Shown here piece by piece: positions 9,174 to 21,327 of a DNA stretch of 64,000 bases. The stretch lies in NCBI RefSeq assembly GCF_002263215.1, contig NZ_NLFK01000006.1, positions 1-64,000 on the forward strand, read 5' to 3'. The notes beneath the pieces were generated by a model, which saw nothing but the letters and a program-made list of their open reading frames with translations, did no database searches and was not told where the DNA came from. Source of the DNA: Actinobacillus seminis. Its GTDB lineage: Bacteria; Pseudomonadota; Gammaproteobacteria; Enterobacterales; Pasteurellaceae. Position numbers and translations under genes: made by a program. Each line of letters starts with the position of its first letter. Position 1 is the stretch's first letter.

Positions 9174-12100
9174 TTATTTTAACGCCACGCGCGCGTTGCG
9201 GAATAAACGCATCCAAGCTCCGTCTTCACTCCAATCTTCCGGATACCAAGAATTGCTCACTGCGCGGAAAACTCGTTCCGGATGTGGCATCATAATTGCA
9301 ACACGTCCGTTTTGGTTGATTAACGCAGTAATTCCGTCGATCGAACCGTTCGGATTCGCCGGATAACATTCAGTTGGTTGCAATTGGTTATCAATATATT
9401 GTGCGGCAATTAGATTTTGCGCACGTAATAAATCCAATTGTTGTGCATCTTTAAACTCCACGCGACCTTCACCGTGCGACACCGCAATCGGCATATGCGA
9501 ACCCGCCATCCCGTCAAACCATAAAGAATCGGTTTGGTTGATTTTCACCATTGCTGCTCGTGCCTCAAAGCGTTCGGATTTATTACGCACAAAACGTGGC
9601 CAGGCTTCCGCCCCCGGAATGATCGGCGCTAGATGCGACAACATTTGACAACCGTTACATACGCCTAACGCTAGCGTATCTTCTCGCTGGAAGAATTTCT
9701 CAAACTGCTCGCGAAGTGCGGTGTTAAATAGGATAGATTTTGCCCAACCACCGCCGGCACCCAATACATCACCATAAGAGAAACCGCCACAGGCAACCAA
9801 GGCGTTAAACTCTTGCAAATGGTGACGACAATGATGTAAATCGCTCATATGGACATCAATGGCGTCAAAGCCGGCGCGATCAAATGCCGCTGCCATTTCA
9901 TAATGGCTGTTCACCCCTTGCTCACGCAAAATGGCAATGCGCGGTTTAGCGCCTTTGGCGATATAAGGTGCGGCAATATCCTGATTTATATCGTAAGTCA
10001 AATGCACAGAAAGTCCTTTGTCTTCCGGTGCTTTTTTGCTGGCAAATTCTTGATCCGCACATTCGGGATTATCGCGTAAACGTTGCATGTTGTGGGTTAA
10101 TTCCGCCCAAATACCGCGTAATTCGGAACGTTTTTCTTGCAATAACACTTTGGTGCTGCGAGTAATTTCAAATAAATCCTCCTTCACAATTTCTCCCAAC
10201 TCTTTGGTTAAATGAATGAGATTGTGTTGAGTTAAAATGTTGCGCACCTCGTTTAATACACTGTCATTGACTTGGATAACTGCGCCTAATTCTTCGTTGA
10301 ACAAGACGCTTAAATCCTCATCACCCAACGCACTAATATCCACGGAAATACCACAATGACCGGCAAATGCCATTTCTGCTAATGTCACGATTAAACCACC
10401 GTCGGAACGATCGTGGTATGCTAACAATTTTTGTTGTTGTACAAGGACTTGCATTGCATTGAAAAAATTTTTCAAGGTCTCCGCATTGACAACATCCGCA
10501 GGTTTATCACCCAATTGTTTATACACTTGTGCCAGCGCGGTTGCGCCCAAACGGTTTTGTCCTTCACCTAAATCAATTAACAACAAACGGGAACGTCCTT
10601 TATCGGATCTTAATTGTGGCGTAACGGTTTTACGCACATCTTCCACTCGTGCAAAGGCACTGATCACCAAAGATAAAGGTGCGGTGACACTTTCTCTTTC
10701 ACCAAATTCATTTAACCAAGCAGTTTTCATTGACATAGAGTCTTTGCCCACCGGAATGGTTAAACCTAACGCCGGACAAAGTTCTTCGCCTACTGCTTTC
10801 ACCGCAGCATATAATCCGGCATCTTCGCCTTCATGCCCTGCCGCGGACATCCAGTTTGCCGATAATTTGATACGTTTAATATCGCCAATATTCGTTGCGG
10901 CAATATTGGTAATACTTTCCGCGACAGCCAAACGTGCTGATGCGGCAAAATCCAATAACGCCACCGGCGCGCGTTCGCCTATGGACATAGCTTCGCCATA
11001 ATAGCTATCGAAGCTGGCTGTGGTGACGGCACAATCGGATACGGGAATTTGCCAAGGTCCGACCATTTGATCGCGTGCGACCATACCGGTTACTGAACGA
11101 TCTCCAATGGTAATCAAGAAGGTTTTTTCCGCCACTACCGGCAAACGCAATACACGCCGCAAGGCTTCTTTTAAATTAATCTCATCTTGTTTTAACGGTA
11201 AATTATTCACGCTTTTTGACTGTACATCCCGTAGCATTTTCGGTGTTTTACCTAATAATACATTCATTGGCACGTCAATCGGTTTATTGTCATAATAAAT
11301 ATCGTATAGACTTAAATGTTCTTCTTCCGTTGCCACGCCGATAACCGCAAATGGTGCGCGCTCACGACGACAAATTCGTTTAAACGTTGCCAATCCTTCT
11401 TGTGATACCGCTAACACATAGCGTTCTTGCGATTCGTTACACCAAATTTCTAACGGTGACATACTGCGTTCATCACTTGGAATTTCACGCAATTTAAAAC
11501 GACCGCCACGACCGCTATCATGCACTAATTCCGGCATAGCGTTGGATAAACCGCCAGCGCCCACATCATGGATAAATAAAATCGGGTTATCATCCCCTAA
11601 TTGCCAACAGCGGTCGATAACCTCTTGGCAACGACGTTCCATTTCCGGATTGTCACGTTGAACAGAAGCAAAATCCAAATTTTCTTTTGATTTACCGGAA
11701 GTCATGGAAGATGCCGCACCACCGCCCAAACCGATATTCATTGCCGGTCCGCCCAATACAATCAAATGTGCCCCAACCGGAATTTCGCCTTTTTGCACGT
11801 GTTCAGCGCGAATATTACCAAGACCGCCTGCTAACATGATCGGTTTATGATAACCGCGCACTTCTTCGCCGGCAAAGCTATTGACTTTTTCCTCATAAGT
11901 ACGGAAATAACCCAGCAATGCCGGACGTCCAAATTCGTTATTAAATGCCGCACTTCCCAACGGCCCCTCGGTCATGATCTCTAAAGCGGAAGCAATACGA
12001 CGCGGTTTGGATAATGGATTTTCCCAAGGTTGTTGAAAATCCGGAATACAAAGATTTGATACAGAAAAACCGACTAACGCTGCTTTGGGCTTAGCGCCAC

Positions 12101-13070
12101 GTCCTGTCGCACCCTCATCACGAATTTCACCACCGGAACCGGTCGCCGCTCCCGGGAACGGAGAGATTGCTGTTGGGTGATTGTGGGTTTCCACTTTCAT
12201 CAAAATATGTGTGTCTTCATTGTGATAACGATATTGTCCGTCGCTATCAGGGAAAAAACGCCCGACTTTAGATCCCTCCATCACCGCCGCGTTATCTTTA
12301 TAAGCAGAAAGCACATATTCCGGCGTTTTTTCAAAGGTATTTTTGATCATTTTAAACAAGGATTTATCTTGTTTTTGTCCATCAATAATCCAATCGGCAT
12401 TAAAAATTTTATGGCGACAGTGTTCTGAATTTGCCTGTGCAAACATATACAGTTCCACATCCGTCGGATTGCGCCCAAGTGCGGTGAAATTTTCCATTAA
12501 ATAATCAATTTCATCATCAGCTAATGCTAAGCCCAAATTCACATTGGCTAATTCAAGCTCGATTTTTCCGCCTTGTAAAATATCCACTGTGTTAAACTGC
12601 TTCGGCGCTGGTTGTTCAAACAATTGATAGGCCTCTGCCGGATCTGTAATGACAATTTCCATCATTTTGTCATAAAGCGCCGCCTTAACTATATCTTCTT
12701 CATCATCAAATATTGGCTGTTCATATTCAACATAATAAGCAATACCACGTTCAATACGATCAACTTTATCCAGCCCGCAATTATGAATAATATCTGTCGC
12801 TTTTGACGACCAAGAAGAAATCGTTCCGATACGAGGAATGACAATATACCGTTCCCCATCAATACTGTGCCCGTCAAAATTTGGACCATAATACAATAAA
12901 TCAATTAACTGATCGGATTCCGCCTCGAACAATGGAGCGGAAAGAAATGCAAAATGCAAATACTCGGCATGAATAGCTTTAATTGAACAACCTTGATTAT
13001 TTAGGCGGTTCATTAATTGATTTAAACGAAATTTAGAAAAAGCGGGAGCTCCGCGTACAACCTGCAACAT
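9174..13070 (-). CDS. purL: Phosphoribosylformylglycinamidine synthase PurL
   Basis: ATP-dependent amidation of FGAR to FGAM in de novo purine synthesis, using ammonia from its own glutaminase domain. This is the large single-chain form (1298 residues): N-terminal PurS-like domain, two PurL half-domains with ATP-site segments such as [15 protein letters not shown] and VGKDSMSM, and a C-terminal class I glutaminase with nucleophile Cys in GVCNGCQML and the His/Glu pair in [12 protein letters not shown] at 13079 opens the frame, but its bases are part of the Shine-Dalgarno AGGTG for the ATG at 13070, which gives [12 protein letters not shown] as expected. A PurR operator lies upstream at 13129-13144. 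Confidence 0.97.
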   Translation of the reverse strand: MLQVVRGAPAFSKFRLNQLMNRLNNQGCSIKAIHAEYLHFAFLSAPLFEAESDQLIDLLYYGPNFDGHSIDGERYIVIPRIGTISSWSSKATDIIHNCGLDKVDRIERGIAYYVEYEQPIFDDEEDIVKAALYDKMMEIVITDPAEAYQLFEQPAPKQFNTVDILQGGKIELELANVNLGLALADDEIDYLMENFTALGRNPTDVELYMFAQANSEHCRHKIFNADWIIDGQKQDKSLFKMIKNTFEKTPEYVLSAYKDNAAVMEGSKVGRFFPDSDGQYRYHNEDTHILMKVETHNHPTAISPFPGAATGSGGEIRDEGATGRGAKPKAALVGFSVSNLCIPDFQQPWENPLSKPRRIASALEIMTEGPLGSAAFNNEFGRPALLGYFRTYEEKVNSFAGEEVRGYHKPIMLAGGLGNIRAEHVQKGEIPVGAHLIVLGGPAMNIGLGGGAASSMTSGKSKENLDFASVQRDNPEMERRCQEVIDRCWQLGDDNPILFIHDVGAGGLSNAMPELVHDSGRGGRFKLREIPSDERSMSPLEIWCNESQERYVLAVSQEGLATFKRICRRERAPFAVIGVATEEEHLSLYDIYYDNKPIDVPMNVLLGKTPKMLRDVQSKSVNNLPLKQDEINLKEALRRVLRLPVVAEKTFLITIGDRSVTGMVARDQMVGPWQIPVSDCAVTTASFDSYYGEAMSIGERAPVALLDFAASARLAVAESITNIAATNIGDIKRIKLSANWMSAAGHEGEDAGLYAAVKAVGEELCPALGLTIPVGKDSMSMKTAWLNEFGERESVTAPLSLVISAFARVEDVRKTVTPQLRSDKGRSRLLLIDLGEGQNRLGATALAQVYKQLGDKPADVVNAETLKNFFNAMQVLVQQQKLLAYHDRSDGGLIVTLAEMAFAGHCGISVDISALGDEDLSVLFNEELGAVIQVNDSVLNEVRNILTQHNLIHLTKELGEIVKEDLFEITRSTKVLLQEKRSELRGIWAELTHNMQRLRDNPECADQEFASKKAPEDKGLSVHLTYDINQDIAAPYIAKGAKPRIAILREQGVNSHYEMAAAFDRAGFDAIDVHMSDLHHCRHHLQEFNALVACGGFSYGDVLGAGGGWAKSILFNTALREQFEKFFQREDTLALGVCNGCQMLSHLAPIIPGAEAWPRFVRNKSERFEARAAMVKINQTDSLWFDGMAGSHMPIAVSHGEGRVEFKDAQQLDLLRAQNLIAAQYIDNQLQPTECYPANPNGSIDGITALINQNGRVAIMMPHPERVFRAVSNSWYPEDWSEDGAWMRLFRNARVALK

Positions 13071-13128
13071 ACATTTCACCTGAGCCGGATTAAAAAATGA
13101 GGTTTATTATAAAGGAAATTAACAAAAA

Positions 13129-13144
13129 ACGAAAACGTTTGCGC
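13129..13144 (-). promoter_or_regulatory. PurR operator upstream of purL
   Basis: On the minus strand the 16 bases read GCGCAAACGTTTTCGT, one mismatch from the PurR consensus ACGCAAACGTTTTCGT. It is centred about 66 bases before the purL start codon, so PurR repression by purine corepressors is likely. Confidence 0.88.
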
Positions 13145-13332
13145 AGGATTATTTGCGGATACAAATACATCCTGTCGTATTCTGATAACTCATGGTATTC
13201 TAAGCATCACGTGCTGTAAGTTTCTAAAAACCGGATAAAAAGCACTGCCCTTTCCATTTTACTGTTTGTAGCTTGCCTGCTTAATGTCATTTCGAGGAAA
13301 ATTTTAGCCATACTCAAGAAAAATGACGTTTT

Positions 13333-14313
13333 CTATTTACTTTTTCGCAATTTCTTCAATATGCCTTTCATTTGATCATCCAGCGGGGCGTTTAGACCTA
13401 GGGTTTCTTTGCTTTTGGGATGCTCAAAGCGAATAGAGAAAGCGTGTAAAAACAGGCGATTTAAGCCAAGTGCCGACATCTGTTGATCGAAATCCTGATC
13501 GCCATATTTGTCATCTAAAGCAATCGGATGACCGGCGTATTGCGCATGGACACGAATTTGGTGGGTTCTGCCGGTCACCGGGCTGGCTTTAATTAATGTT
13601 GCATTGGCATAGCGTTCTTCTACGGAAAAATGCGTTTCCGATGGTTTTCCTTGTTCATTGACTCGGACAATCCGTTCGCCGCCTGTCAATTCATTTTTCA
13701 AAAGTGGCGCTTTGACCACTTTACAATGAGACTGCCACTGCCCTCTGACCAAAGCAAGATAATCTTTTTGTACAGTTTTTTCGCGCAACTGTTCATGTAA
13801 ATTGCGCAAGGCGGAGCGTTTTTTAGCTACTAACAAAATACCCGAGGTATCGCGATCAAGGCGATGTACCAATTCTAAGAAACGCACTTCCGGACGTAAT
13901 GCACGCAAGGCTTCGATCACGCCAAAATCCAAGCCGCTGCCACCATGCACCGCAATACCGGAAGGTTTATTTAACACTAACAGACAATCGTCTTCAAAAA
14001 TAATCTGTTGTTCAAGTTGCGCGACTTTATTTAATTTTTTTGAAATGACAGGTTGCGCTTTATCCGATATGCGCACCGGCGGAATACGGACAATATCACC
14101 TTGCTGCAATTTGTATTCCGGCTTGATGCGACCTTTATTTACCCGCACTTCACCTTTGCGCACAATGCGATAAATTAAACTTTTTGGCACGCCTTTTAGT
14201 TTACTTAATAAGTAGTTATCAATGCGCTGACCGCTGTCATCTTCACTGATCGTAAGCATTTTTATCGAGTTTATCGAGGGATTGATAATTTTTTCTGAAT
14301 TGTCGGTTGTCAT
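13333..14313 (-). CDS. rluC: 23S rRNA pseudouridine synthase RluC
   Basis: Isomerises uridines in 23S rRNA (positions 955, 2504 and 2580 in E. coli numbering). An N-terminal S4 RNA-binding domain covers about residues 25-85 (GQRIDNYLLSKLKGVPKSLI, RKGEVRVN), followed by the RluA-family catalytic domain with the Asp in HRLDRDTSGILLVAKK (about residue 155) and GRTHQIRVHA. At 326 residues the length is normal. It is divergent from rne across about 450 bases, the classical rluC-rne arrangement, which supports rluC over rluA or rluD. Confidence 0.93.
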   Translation of the reverse strand: MTTDNSEKIINPSINSIKMLTISEDDSGQRIDNYLLSKLKGVPKSLIYRIVRKGEVRVNKGRIKPEYKLQQGDIVRIPPVRISDKAQPVISKKLNKVAQLEQQIIFEDDCLLVLNKPSGIAVHGGSGLDFGVIEALRALRPEVRFLELVHRLDRDTSGILLVAKKRSALRNLHEQLREKTVQKDYLALVRGQWQSHCKVVKAPLLKNELTGGERIVRVNEQGKPSETHFSVEERYANATLIKASPVTGRTHQIRVHAQYAGHPIALDDKYGDQDFDQQMSALGLNRLFLHAFSIRFEHPKSKETLGLNAPLDDQMKGILKKLRKSK

Positions 14314-14414
14314 AAATTGTTTTTCCGCCTAAAAATGAGAGGTGATCATATCATATTCCTGATTTGGTTTGAACGAATGATTAAGCAATGCAAACGATTA
14401 ATTGGCGAATTACC

Positions 14415-14443
14415 TTGCTAAATAAATCGGTTCAGTGGATAAT
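14415..14443 (+). promoter_or_regulatory. Likely rne promoter
   Basis: TTGCTA (14415-14420), a 17-base spacer and GATAAT (14438-14443). This would give a leader of roughly 320 bases before the rne start codon, comparable with the long rne leader of E. coli. Confidence 0.55.
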
Positions 14444-14450
14444 AGACTGC

Positions 14451-14769
14451 ATTTTTAAGTTTGAATTTCAACTTAAAAATCAACAAGATTTTCGTTGAAC
14501 ATAAGACAATGCAGCGAATGGCATAAGACATTGATACTCAACGATTTCCATTGACAAACCGACGATGTTCGCTTGCAAAATGATGTTGCGAAAGTACATT
14601 TTGTTTTTATTAAGATCGGCATTGGAGGATGTTAATAACGCAATCAATGCACCCAGCAGTTGACAGTCGAGAGATTGACATTCTGCGACAGACACGAGGT
14701 CGATTGTGAAGCCGAAGAGCGGTCGGTTTTGTCATTATTTTATAAAAACGATAAGTAAGAGAAAAATTA
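14451..14769 (+). ncRNA. rne 5' leader with strong hairpin
   Basis: Untranslated region of about 320 bases. A perfect 11-base stem lies at 14451-14461 / 14470-14480 (ATTTTTAAGTT / AACTTAAAAAT, loop of eight). In E. coli the rne leader (Rfam rne5) mediates autoregulation by RNase E cleavage. The role here is inferred from position and length; I could not match the conserved hp2 element base by base. Confidence 0.5.
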
Positions 14770-17700
14770 ATGAAAAGAATGTTAATTAATGCGACGCAAA
14801 AAGAAGAATTGCGTGTTGCGTTGGTCGACGGCCAGCGTTTGTTTGACTTAGATATTGAATCTCCAGGACATGAGCAGAAAAAAGCCAACATTTATAAAGG
14901 TCGTATTACTCGCGTTGAACCGAGTTTGGAAGCGGCATTTGTGGATTATGGAGCGGAAAGACATGGTTTCTTACCGTTAAAAGAGATTGCTCGTGAATAT
15001 TTTCCGGCAGATTATGTGTATCAAGGTCGTCCAAATATTCGTGACATTTTGACCGAAGGTCAAGAAGTCATTGTACAAGTCAACAAAGAAGAACGCGGTA
15101 ATAAAGGTGCGGCGTTAACCACCTTTGTCTCCTTGGCGGGAAGCTATTTGGTGATTATGCCGAATAATCCGCGTGCCGGCGGGATTTCCCGTCGTATTGA
15201 AGGTGATGAACGTTTAGAACTAAAAGAGGCATTAAGTTCTTTAGATGTTCCTGATGGCGTCGGTTTAATCGTGCGTACTGCCGGTGTCGGCAAATCGCCC
15301 GAAGAGTTGCAATGGGACTTAAAAGTATTATTGCATCATTGGGAAGCAATTAAACAAGCCTCCGAAAGTCGTCCGGCGCCATTTTTGATTCACCAAGAAA
15401 GTGATGTGATCGTGCGTGCTATTCGAGATTATTTGCGGCGTGATATCGGTGAAATTCTGATTGATAGCCCGAAAGTGTATGAAAAAGCCAAAGCGCATAT
15501 TAAATTGGTGCGTCCGGATTTTATTAATCGGGTGAAATTGTATCAAGGCGAAGTACCGCTGTTTAGCCATTATCAAATCGAATCGCAAATTGAATCGGCG
15601 TTCCAACGGGAAGTTCGTTTACCCTCCGGCGGTTCAATTGTGATTGATGTGACCGAGGCTTTAACCGCCATTGATATTAACTCCGCGCGTTCAACCCGTG
15701 GTGGTGATATTGAAGAAACTGCACTTAATACCAACCTTGAAGCGGCAGATGAAATTGCCCGTCAATTACGGTTGCGTGACTTAGGTGGATTGATTGTCAT
15801 TGACTTTATCGATATGACCCCGGTGCGCCATCAACGTGAAGTAGAAAACCGTATTCGTGATGCAGTGCGTCAAGATCGCGCCCGTATTCAAATTAGCCGT
15901 ATTTCCCGTTTCGGGTTGTTGGAAATGTCTCGCCAACGCTTAAGCCCATCGTTAGGAGAATCCTCTCACCACGTTTGTCCGCGCTGTCAAGGAACGGGGA
16001 AAATTCGTGATAACGAGTCCTTATCCTTATCTATTTTGCGTTTATTGGAAGAAGAAGCGATTAAAGAAAATACCAAGCAAGTGCATACCATTGTGCCGGT
16101 ACAAATCGCCTCCTATTTGTTAAACGAAAAACGTCGCACAATCAGCGATATTGAAAAACGCCACAACGTCGATATTGTCGTCGCGCCAAATGAAGCAATG
16201 GAAACACCGCACTTTAGCGTGTCCCGCGTGCGTGATGGCGAAGAAGTGAACGAGTTAAGTTATAATCTTGCTAAATTGCATGAAGCGGAAGATGAAGGTG
16301 CATCAGAAGAAACCTTAGTTTTGCGCAATACCGAAGTCGCTGCGTTGAGTACGGAAAGTGTATTAGAAAATGCCGCAGTATCAATGGCAATTGAAACACC
16401 GGCACCAATGCCGACAGAACGTAAAGTGCCGGAAAAACCGTCTTTATTCTTGCGTATTTTGGCGAAAATTAAATCATTCTTTGCTGAAGAAGAAAAAGCA
16501 CAAGAAGAAAAAGCCAAATCTTCTCGTCCAAATCGCAATCAGCGTCAACGTCGCAGCCAAGAACGACGTCCGTCTCGCCGGTCGCGTAATGAAAATGTCG
16601 ACAACGCCAAGGCTGATAGCAATGAGCGTAATTATGATCGTAATGAGCGCGCTGCTGTGAATATGGAAAAAACAGAGCTTCGTACTGCTCGTCATGAGCG
16701 TAATAATAAACGCAATAAAAAAGCAAATATTGTCGAAGAGCAAATGATTGACGAAACTTCCGCGTTGAATGTGATTGAGGAAGTGGTGGAAGTGCCGGCG
16801 ACACAGCGTCGTCAACGTCGCGATTTGCGTAAAAAAGTGCGTGTCGGGGATGAAAATCAAGGTAATGAAAATCTGTCAGCACAGGAAATCGCGCCCTCAA
16901 CAGTCACTGCTGAAGCAGCGGTTGCGCAAACCATAGTCACAATGCAGAGTGTGGCGATAGAAAACATTGTGCCGGCAAATAATCTCAACCAATTTGAATT
17001 TGCCGCGGTAGAAAATCAATCCGACGAAGGCGAGGAAAAACGTCGCGATAATAATCGCCAACGCCGACTTCCGCGTCATTTACGCGTGAACAATCAACGT
17101 AATAAACGTCGTAATCAGGCGGAGCTGAAATCGCCAATGCCATTATTTGCCGCGGTCGCTTCGCCGGAACTTGCCGGCGGTAAAGTATGGATTGATACTT
17201 CGGCGCTAGCAAATGAGACGAAAAATGCCAATTTCTTATCCGTGGATGAATTATTGGAGCAACAAGGTCAATTGACAAAATCGTCTGTGGTTTTGCCTGC
17301 AACCGATCTGATTGTGAGAGATGAGAAAAGTGAATCTAAACCTTTCTCTAACTTTATTACCCAACCGGCAAATGATTCGGTGGAGAAAAAGGTGCGCGAA
17401 TCGTTGGAACGCTTAAATGCGGATGAAAATGTGATCGCAGTGGCGAAAGAAATCCTGTCGGTACCGCTTGTTGAAAGTACGACAGCAATTACCGTCGATA
17501 CAGCGGCGACCGAAGCACCGGAAGTCCCAGTGGCGAATATGGAAATGTCGGTGGAGAAACCGGTTGCTGAAACCGTTGTTACCACGAAAAATATGCTAAA
17601 AATTGACCGCACTTATACGTTTAACGGGCGTTTAGGTACCATTTCGGCAGTCGAGCATATTAAAGCGGAAATGACACAGGCGAAAGCCTCAGAGCAAATT

Positions 17701-17820
17701 AATCTGCCATTTGAAATTGTAGAATGGACAGAGTCGCGTTATTACTTCCATGGTAAAGGCGCGGCAGGGCATCACAGTGCAATTAGCCATGTGTATTCTG
17801 CGCCGACTAAAACAGAGTAG
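14770..17820 (+). CDS. rne: Ribonuclease E
   Basis: Essential endoribonuclease for mRNA decay and rRNA/tRNA processing, and scaffold of the degradosome. The N-terminal catalytic half has the S1 domain (about residues 35-120, [19 protein letters not shown]), a 5'-sensor/RNase H-like part, the DNase I-like metal site ([20 protein letters not shown], about 295-315) and the Zn-link CPRC (about 402-405). The C-terminal half (about 530-1016) is low-complexity, rich in Arg/Asn/Glu with basic [13 protein letters not shown]-like tracts that bind RNA, and ends with conserved-looking [20 protein letters not shown]. Overlapping frames on the opposite strand in this half arise from skewed codon use. An intrinsic terminator follows. 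Confidence 0.96.
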   Translation: MKRMLINATQKEELRVALVDGQRLFDLDIESPGHEQKKANIYKGRITRVEPSLEAAFVDYGAERHGFLPLKEIAREYFPADYVYQGRPNIRDILTEGQEVIVQVNKEERGNKGAALTTFVSLAGSYLVIMPNNPRAGGISRRIEGDERLELKEALSSLDVPDGVGLIVRTAGVGKSPEELQWDLKVLLHHWEAIKQASESRPAPFLIHQESDVIVRAIRDYLRRDIGEILIDSPKVYEKAKAHIKLVRPDFINRVKLYQGEVPLFSHYQIESQIESAFQREVRLPSGGSIVIDVTEALTAIDINSARSTRGGDIEETALNTNLEAADEIARQLRLRDLGGLIVIDFIDMTPVRHQREVENRIRDAVRQDRARIQISRISRFGLLEMSRQRLSPSLGESSHHVCPRCQGTGKIRDNESLSLSILRLLEEEAIKENTKQVHTIVPVQIASYLLNEKRRTISDIEKRHNVDIVVAPNEAMETPHFSVSRVRDGEEVNELSYNLAKLHEAEDEGASEETLVLRNTEVAALSTESVLENAAVSMAIETPAPMPTERKVPEKPSLFLRILAKIKSFFAEEEKAQEEKAKSSRPNRNQRQRRSQERRPSRRSRNENVDNAKADSNERNYDRNERAAVNMEKTELRTARHERNNKRNKKANIVEEQMIDETSALNVIEEVVEVPATQRRQRRDLRKKVRVGDENQGNENLSAQEIAPSTVTAEAAVAQTIVTMQSVAIENIVPANNLNQFEFAAVENQSDEGEEKRRDNNRQRRLPRHLRVNNQRNKRRNQAELKSPMPLFAAVASPELAGGKVWIDTSALANETKNANFLSVDELLEQQGQLTKSSVVLPATDLIVRDEKSESKPFSNFITQPANDSVEKKVRESLERLNADENVIAVAKEILSVPLVESTTAITVDTAATEAPEVPVANMEMSVEKPVAETVVTTKNMLKIDRTYTFNGRLGTISAVEHIKAEMTQAKASEQINLPFEIVEWTESRYYFHGKGAAGHHSAISHVYSAPTKTE

Positions 17821-17845
17821 TTAATAAGCAAATTTTAATGTAACA

Positions 17846-17876
17846 AGGAACCTTACGTTTTTAAGGTTCCTGTTTT
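17846..17876 (+). terminator. Intrinsic terminator after rne
   Basis: AGGAACCTTA (17846-17855) pairs with TAAGGTTCCT (17862-17871), followed by GTTTTA. It lies 25 bases beyond the rne stop. Confidence 0.85.
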
Positions 17877-17970
17877 ATGTCAATTCGCCATAAAAATTTT
17901 CCAATTCGACGAACTTTATTTTTATTTGCTTTGTCTAATTGCCGACATTCCCTTTTTGGTATTAGGAATT

Positions 17971-19602
17971 ATGAAACTATTTAAGTCCTTTTCCTTCATG
18001 CGCAGTTCAACGCTCATTGCATTAGTAGCGTTTTATTTTACGGTAATTTTAAATTACCCGTTTTACAACAAAGTATTAAGTCTACATCCGTTCACCGGTG
18101 CGCCTGAGGATTATTTCTTATTGACTATGCCTCTTTTTGTTTTCTTTGTATTAAATGCGGCATTTCAATTATTAGCATTGCCAATTTTGCACAAAGTGAT
18201 TATTCCGTTGTTAATCGTAATAAGCGCTGCTATCGGTTATAACGCCTTATTTTTTGACGTGTATTTTACTACCGATATGTTGGAAAATGTTTTACAAACT
18301 ACACCGGCAGAAAGTATGCGAATGATGACTTGGCAATTTATCACTTGGATGATTGTATTAGGTGTATTGCCGGCGATGTTATATTTATTTGTCAAAATCA
18401 ATTACCGCGTTATCTGGAAAGAATTATTGACCCGTATTTCGTTGATTGTCCTATCCGGAGTAGTCGTATTTGGTATTTCTCGGTTTTATTATCAAGATTA
18501 TGCCGCTTTTGTGCGTAACAATAAAAGCACGGTTGCGCTATTAGTACCTTCGAATTTCATTGCTGCTGGTGTCAATAAAATAAAACTCATTCGTAAAGCC
18601 AATATACCTTATCAACAAATCGGTTTAGATATAAAACAAGCCAAACAGGATAATTATCGTAATTTGATGATTATCGTAGTAGGTGAAGCGACTCGTGCTC
18701 AAAATTGGGGATTAAACGGATATTCTCGTCAGACAACGCCTAAGTTGGCAGCGCGAGGAGATGAGGTAATCAATTTTAAACAGGTAGAGAGTTGTGGAAC
18801 TTCTACAGCAGTTTCTGTACCTTGTATGTTTTCTGTTTTTACGCAAAAACAATACGATAGCGTAAAAGCAGAAAAAACGGATAATCTTTTGGATATATTG
18901 CAACGGGCAAATTCTGAAGTGCTTTGGGTAGACAATAATAGCGATTGCAAAGGCGTTTGTTTACGTGTACCGAATCGTACTGTCAAGGTAGAAAATTTCC
19001 CTCAACTTTGTATTGATGGAGAATGTTTAGATGAAACTCTGCTCAAGGATTTTGAGAAAGAAATTGATAGTACAAATAAAGACATGGTACTGGTATTACA
19101 TACTATCGGTAATCATGGTCCGACCTATTATGAACGATATTCACCGGAATTTAAGCAATTTATTCCGACTTGTGATACCAATGAAATTCAGAAATGCAGC
19201 AATGAGCAGCTTATCAATGCTTATGATAACGGCGTGTTATATATTGACAATTTTCTTGATACGTTAATCGCTAAAGTAGAACATAGAAAGGATCTTAAAA
19301 CAGCTATTTTTTATATATCCGATCACGGAGAGTCTTTAGGCGAAAATGGGGTATATTTACATGGTACACCAAGGGCTATTGCACCAACACAGCAAACTCA
19401 CATACCAATGATCTTTTGGTTTTCAGATACATGGAAGAAAAATAAACCTTTTGATTTAGCTTGTGTGAAACAAAAAGCTGAAACCGAGCGATTTTCCCAA
19501 GATAATCTTTTTCATACGGTATTGAGTATGATGGATATTGATTTAACGTTATCGGTTTATGACAAAGATTTAGATATATTGTCAAGCTGTCGGACGAAGT
19601 AG
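17971..19602 (+). CDS. eptA: Phosphoethanolamine transferase, EptA-like
   Basis: Inner-membrane enzyme with a periplasmic sulfatase-fold domain that adds phosphoethanolamine to lipid A or core sugars. Five hydrophobic helices lie within the first 180 residues. The catalytic domain starts with VVGEATRAQNWGLNGYSR (metal-binding Glu), has the nucleophile Thr in ESCGTSTAVSVPCMFS, and carries the metal-site DHGESLGENGVYLHGTP. Paired Cys (CKGVC, CIDGEC, CDTNEIQKC) suit periplasmic disulfides. A TTG at 17926 extends the frame, but the ATG at 17971, preceded by TTAGGA, gives MKLFKSFSFMRSS and 543 residues, the usual size. The acceptor site (lipid A versus heptose or Kdo) cannot be told from sequence, so the symbol is provisional. 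Confidence 0.85.
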   Translation: MKLFKSFSFMRSSTLIALVAFYFTVILNYPFYNKVLSLHPFTGAPEDYFLLTMPLFVFFVLNAAFQLLALPILHKVIIPLLIVISAAIGYNALFFDVYFTTDMLENVLQTTPAESMRMMTWQFITWMIVLGVLPAMLYLFVKINYRVIWKELLTRISLIVLSGVVVFGISRFYYQDYAAFVRNNKSTVALLVPSNFIAAGVNKIKLIRKANIPYQQIGLDIKQAKQDNYRNLMIIVVGEATRAQNWGLNGYSRQTTPKLAARGDEVINFKQVESCGTSTAVSVPCMFSVFTQKQYDSVKAEKTDNLLDILQRANSEVLWVDNNSDCKGVCLRVPNRTVKVENFPQLCIDGECLDETLLKDFEKEIDSTNKDMVLVLHTIGNHGPTYYERYSPEFKQFIPTCDTNEIQKCSNEQLINAYDNGVLYIDNFLDTLIAKVEHRKDLKTAIFYISDHGESLGENGVYLHGTPRAIAPTQQTHIPMIFWFSDTWKKNKPFDLACVKQKAETERFSQDNLFHTVLSMMDIDLTLSVYDKDLDILSSCRTK

Positions 19603-19615
19603 TTATGTGCGAAGA

Positions 19616-19641
19616 GGTGCGGTTAATTTACCGCACTTTTG
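19616..19641 (+). terminator. Terminator after eptA-like gene
   Basis: GTGCGGT (19617-19623) pairs with ACCGCAC (19630-19636) followed by TTTT. The right arm is an uptake-signal core (ACCGCACTT), and the hairpin lies between the convergent eptA-like gene and bcp. Confidence 0.7.
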
Positions 19642-19654
19642 TTATGTAAAAGCA

Positions 19655-20122
19655 TTATTTATGATTTAAATAATCCAGTATTACTTGATGATGATCCGCG
19701 GTTTTAAATTTTGTAAAGATCTGCTCAATTTTGCCTTGTTCATCAATTAAAAAACTGATGCGATGAATACCATCAAATACTCTGCCCATAAATTTTTTCT
19801 CGCCCCAAACGCCAAATTGTTCGGCAACTTGATGATCTTCATCAGATAATAAGGTGAAATTTAATGTTTTTTTCTCCATAAATTGTGCCAATTTTTTCGG
19901 TGAGTCAGGACTAATCCCTAAAATAACCACATCCAATTTATCCAATTCCGCTTTGCTATCGCGCAAACCGCAAGCCTGCGTGGTACAACCCGGCGTTAAG
20001 GCTTTCGGATAAAAATAAACCAAGACTTTTTTTCCGGCAAAATCTTGCAATGAAACCGGCTGATTTTCTTGATTAAGAAGCGTAAAGTGCGGTGCAAAAT
20101 CACCGACATTTAATGTATGCAT
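19655..20122 (-). CDS. bcp: Thioredoxin-dependent thiol peroxidase Bcp
   Basis: Atypical 2-Cys peroxiredoxin (AhpC/TSA fold) that reduces hydroperoxides in the cytoplasm. The active-site motif FYPKALTPGCTTQACGLRD carries the peroxidatic Cys and the resolving Cys five residues later. The rest shows VVILGISPDSPKKLAQF and LLSDEDHQVAEQFGVWGEK. Length is 155 residues, standard. It is monocistronic and divergent from dapA. Confidence 0.93.
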   Translation of the reverse strand: MHTLNVGDFAPHFTLLNQENQPVSLQDFAGKKVLVYFYPKALTPGCTTQACGLRDSKAELDKLDVVILGISPDSPKKLAQFMEKKTLNFTLLSDEDHQVAEQFGVWGEKKFMGRVFDGIHRISFLIDEQGKIEQIFTKFKTADHHQVILDYLNHK

Positions 20123-20259
20123 ACTATTTTCCTTTCAATAATTAATTCAATAGAATGAATAAATTGATATTTTTGCAGAAAACTGCAAAAAAAGACTTGC
20201 AAATCCCCCCTATTTTAGCGATCTTAAACAGAGTTTATCAAGCAAACCCAACGTAGGTT

Positions 20260-20289
20260 TTGAATATTTTTTCAAATCCTGTTTATAAT
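20260..20289 (+). promoter_or_regulatory. dapA promoter
   Basis: TTGAAT (20260-20265), an 18-base spacer and a perfect TATAAT (20284-20289). Transcription would begin near 20296, leaving a very short leader with GGAGG before the ATG at 20312. Confidence 0.7.
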
Positions 20290-20311
20290 TAAAATAACTT
20301 CTGGAGGTCTT

Positions 20312-21208
20312 ATGTCGGCAACAAATCCTTTATTCTACGGTAGTATTACAGCGATCGTTACTCCAATGACATCTCACGGAGAGGTCGATTTTGACGGATT
20401 GAAAAAATTGGTCGAATATCATATTGCAGCGGGAACACATGCCATTGTTTCGGTGGGAACCACCGGCGAATCCGCTACATTAAGCATTGAAGAAAACGTG
20501 AAAACTATTTTGAAGACTGTAGAATTTGCCGAAGGACGTATTCCCGTTATTGCCGGTGCCGGAGCAAATGCGACCAGCGAAGCGATTACTATGACTAAAT
20601 TATTAAATGATAGCGGCGTTGCCGGTTGTTTGTCTGTCGTTCCTTACTACAATAAACCGACCCAAGAGGGGATGTATCAACATTTTAAAGCTATAGCAGA
20701 ATGCACTGATTTACCACAAATTTTGTACAATGTGCCAAGTCGTACCGGTAGCGATATGCTACCGGAAACCGTAGGGCGTTTAGCTGAAATTAAAAATATT
20801 GTGGGGATTAAAGAAGCTACTGGTGATGTTAGTCGCGTAGCAAAAATTAAACAACTTGCCGGCGAAGATTTTATTTTCTTAAGCGGGGATGATGCTACTG
20901 GGCTGGAAAGCATGAAACTCGGCGGACAAGGCGTGATTTCCGTCACCAATAACGTTGCTGCCGCGGATATGGCGAAAATGTGCGAATTAGCACTTGCCGG
21001 AAAATTTGACGAAGCGGAAGTCATTAATACGCGTTTGATGGCATTGCACAAAGATCTATTCGTGGAATCCAATCCAATTCCAGTGAAATGGGCGTGCTAT
21101 AAATTAGGCTTGATTGATGAACCGGTGTTGCGTCTGCCGTTAACTACTCTCAGCGAAACGGCACAACCGAAAGTGATCGCAGCATTGAAAACCGCCGGTT
21201 TACTGTAA
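20312..21208 (+). CDS. dapA: 4-Hydroxy-tetrahydrodipicolinate synthase DapA
   Basis: Condenses pyruvate with aspartate semialdehyde, the first committed step to diaminopimelate and lysine. It is a 298-residue TIM barrel. The Schiff-base Lys lies in [13 protein letters not shown] (about residue 163), the catalytic Tyr in [11 protein letters not shown], and the Thr pair in [11 protein letters not shown]. It shares orientation with bamC, 119 bases downstream, as in E. coli (dapA-bamC). Confidence 0.96.
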   Translation: MSATNPLFYGSITAIVTPMTSHGEVDFDGLKKLVEYHIAAGTHAIVSVGTTGESATLSIEENVKTILKTVEFAEGRIPVIAGAGANATSEAITMTKLLNDSGVAGCLSVVPYYNKPTQEGMYQHFKAIAECTDLPQILYNVPSRTGSDMLPETVGRLAEIKNIVGIKEATGDVSRVAKIKQLAGEDFIFLSGDDATGLESMKLGGQGVISVTNNVAAADMAKMCELALAGKFDEAEVINTRLMALHKDLFVESNPIPVKWACYKLGLIDEPVLRLPLTTLSETAQPKVIAALKTAGLL

Positions 21209-21327
21209 AATGTTGTGATAATTAAGGGTCTGTAAGTTGCTTGCAGACCCTAAACTTTTTGCTAATTTTATTGTCCAAAGAAAAGTGCGGTCATTTTTGG
21301 TCAGTTTTTTAATGTAAGGATTCATTT

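Noticed and set aside
16260-17612. Long minus-strand and alternate-frame open stretches across the 3' half of rne
   Set aside because: They mirror the Arg/Glu/Val-rich repetitive codons of the RNase E scaffold region and have no ribosome sites or protein-like motifs.
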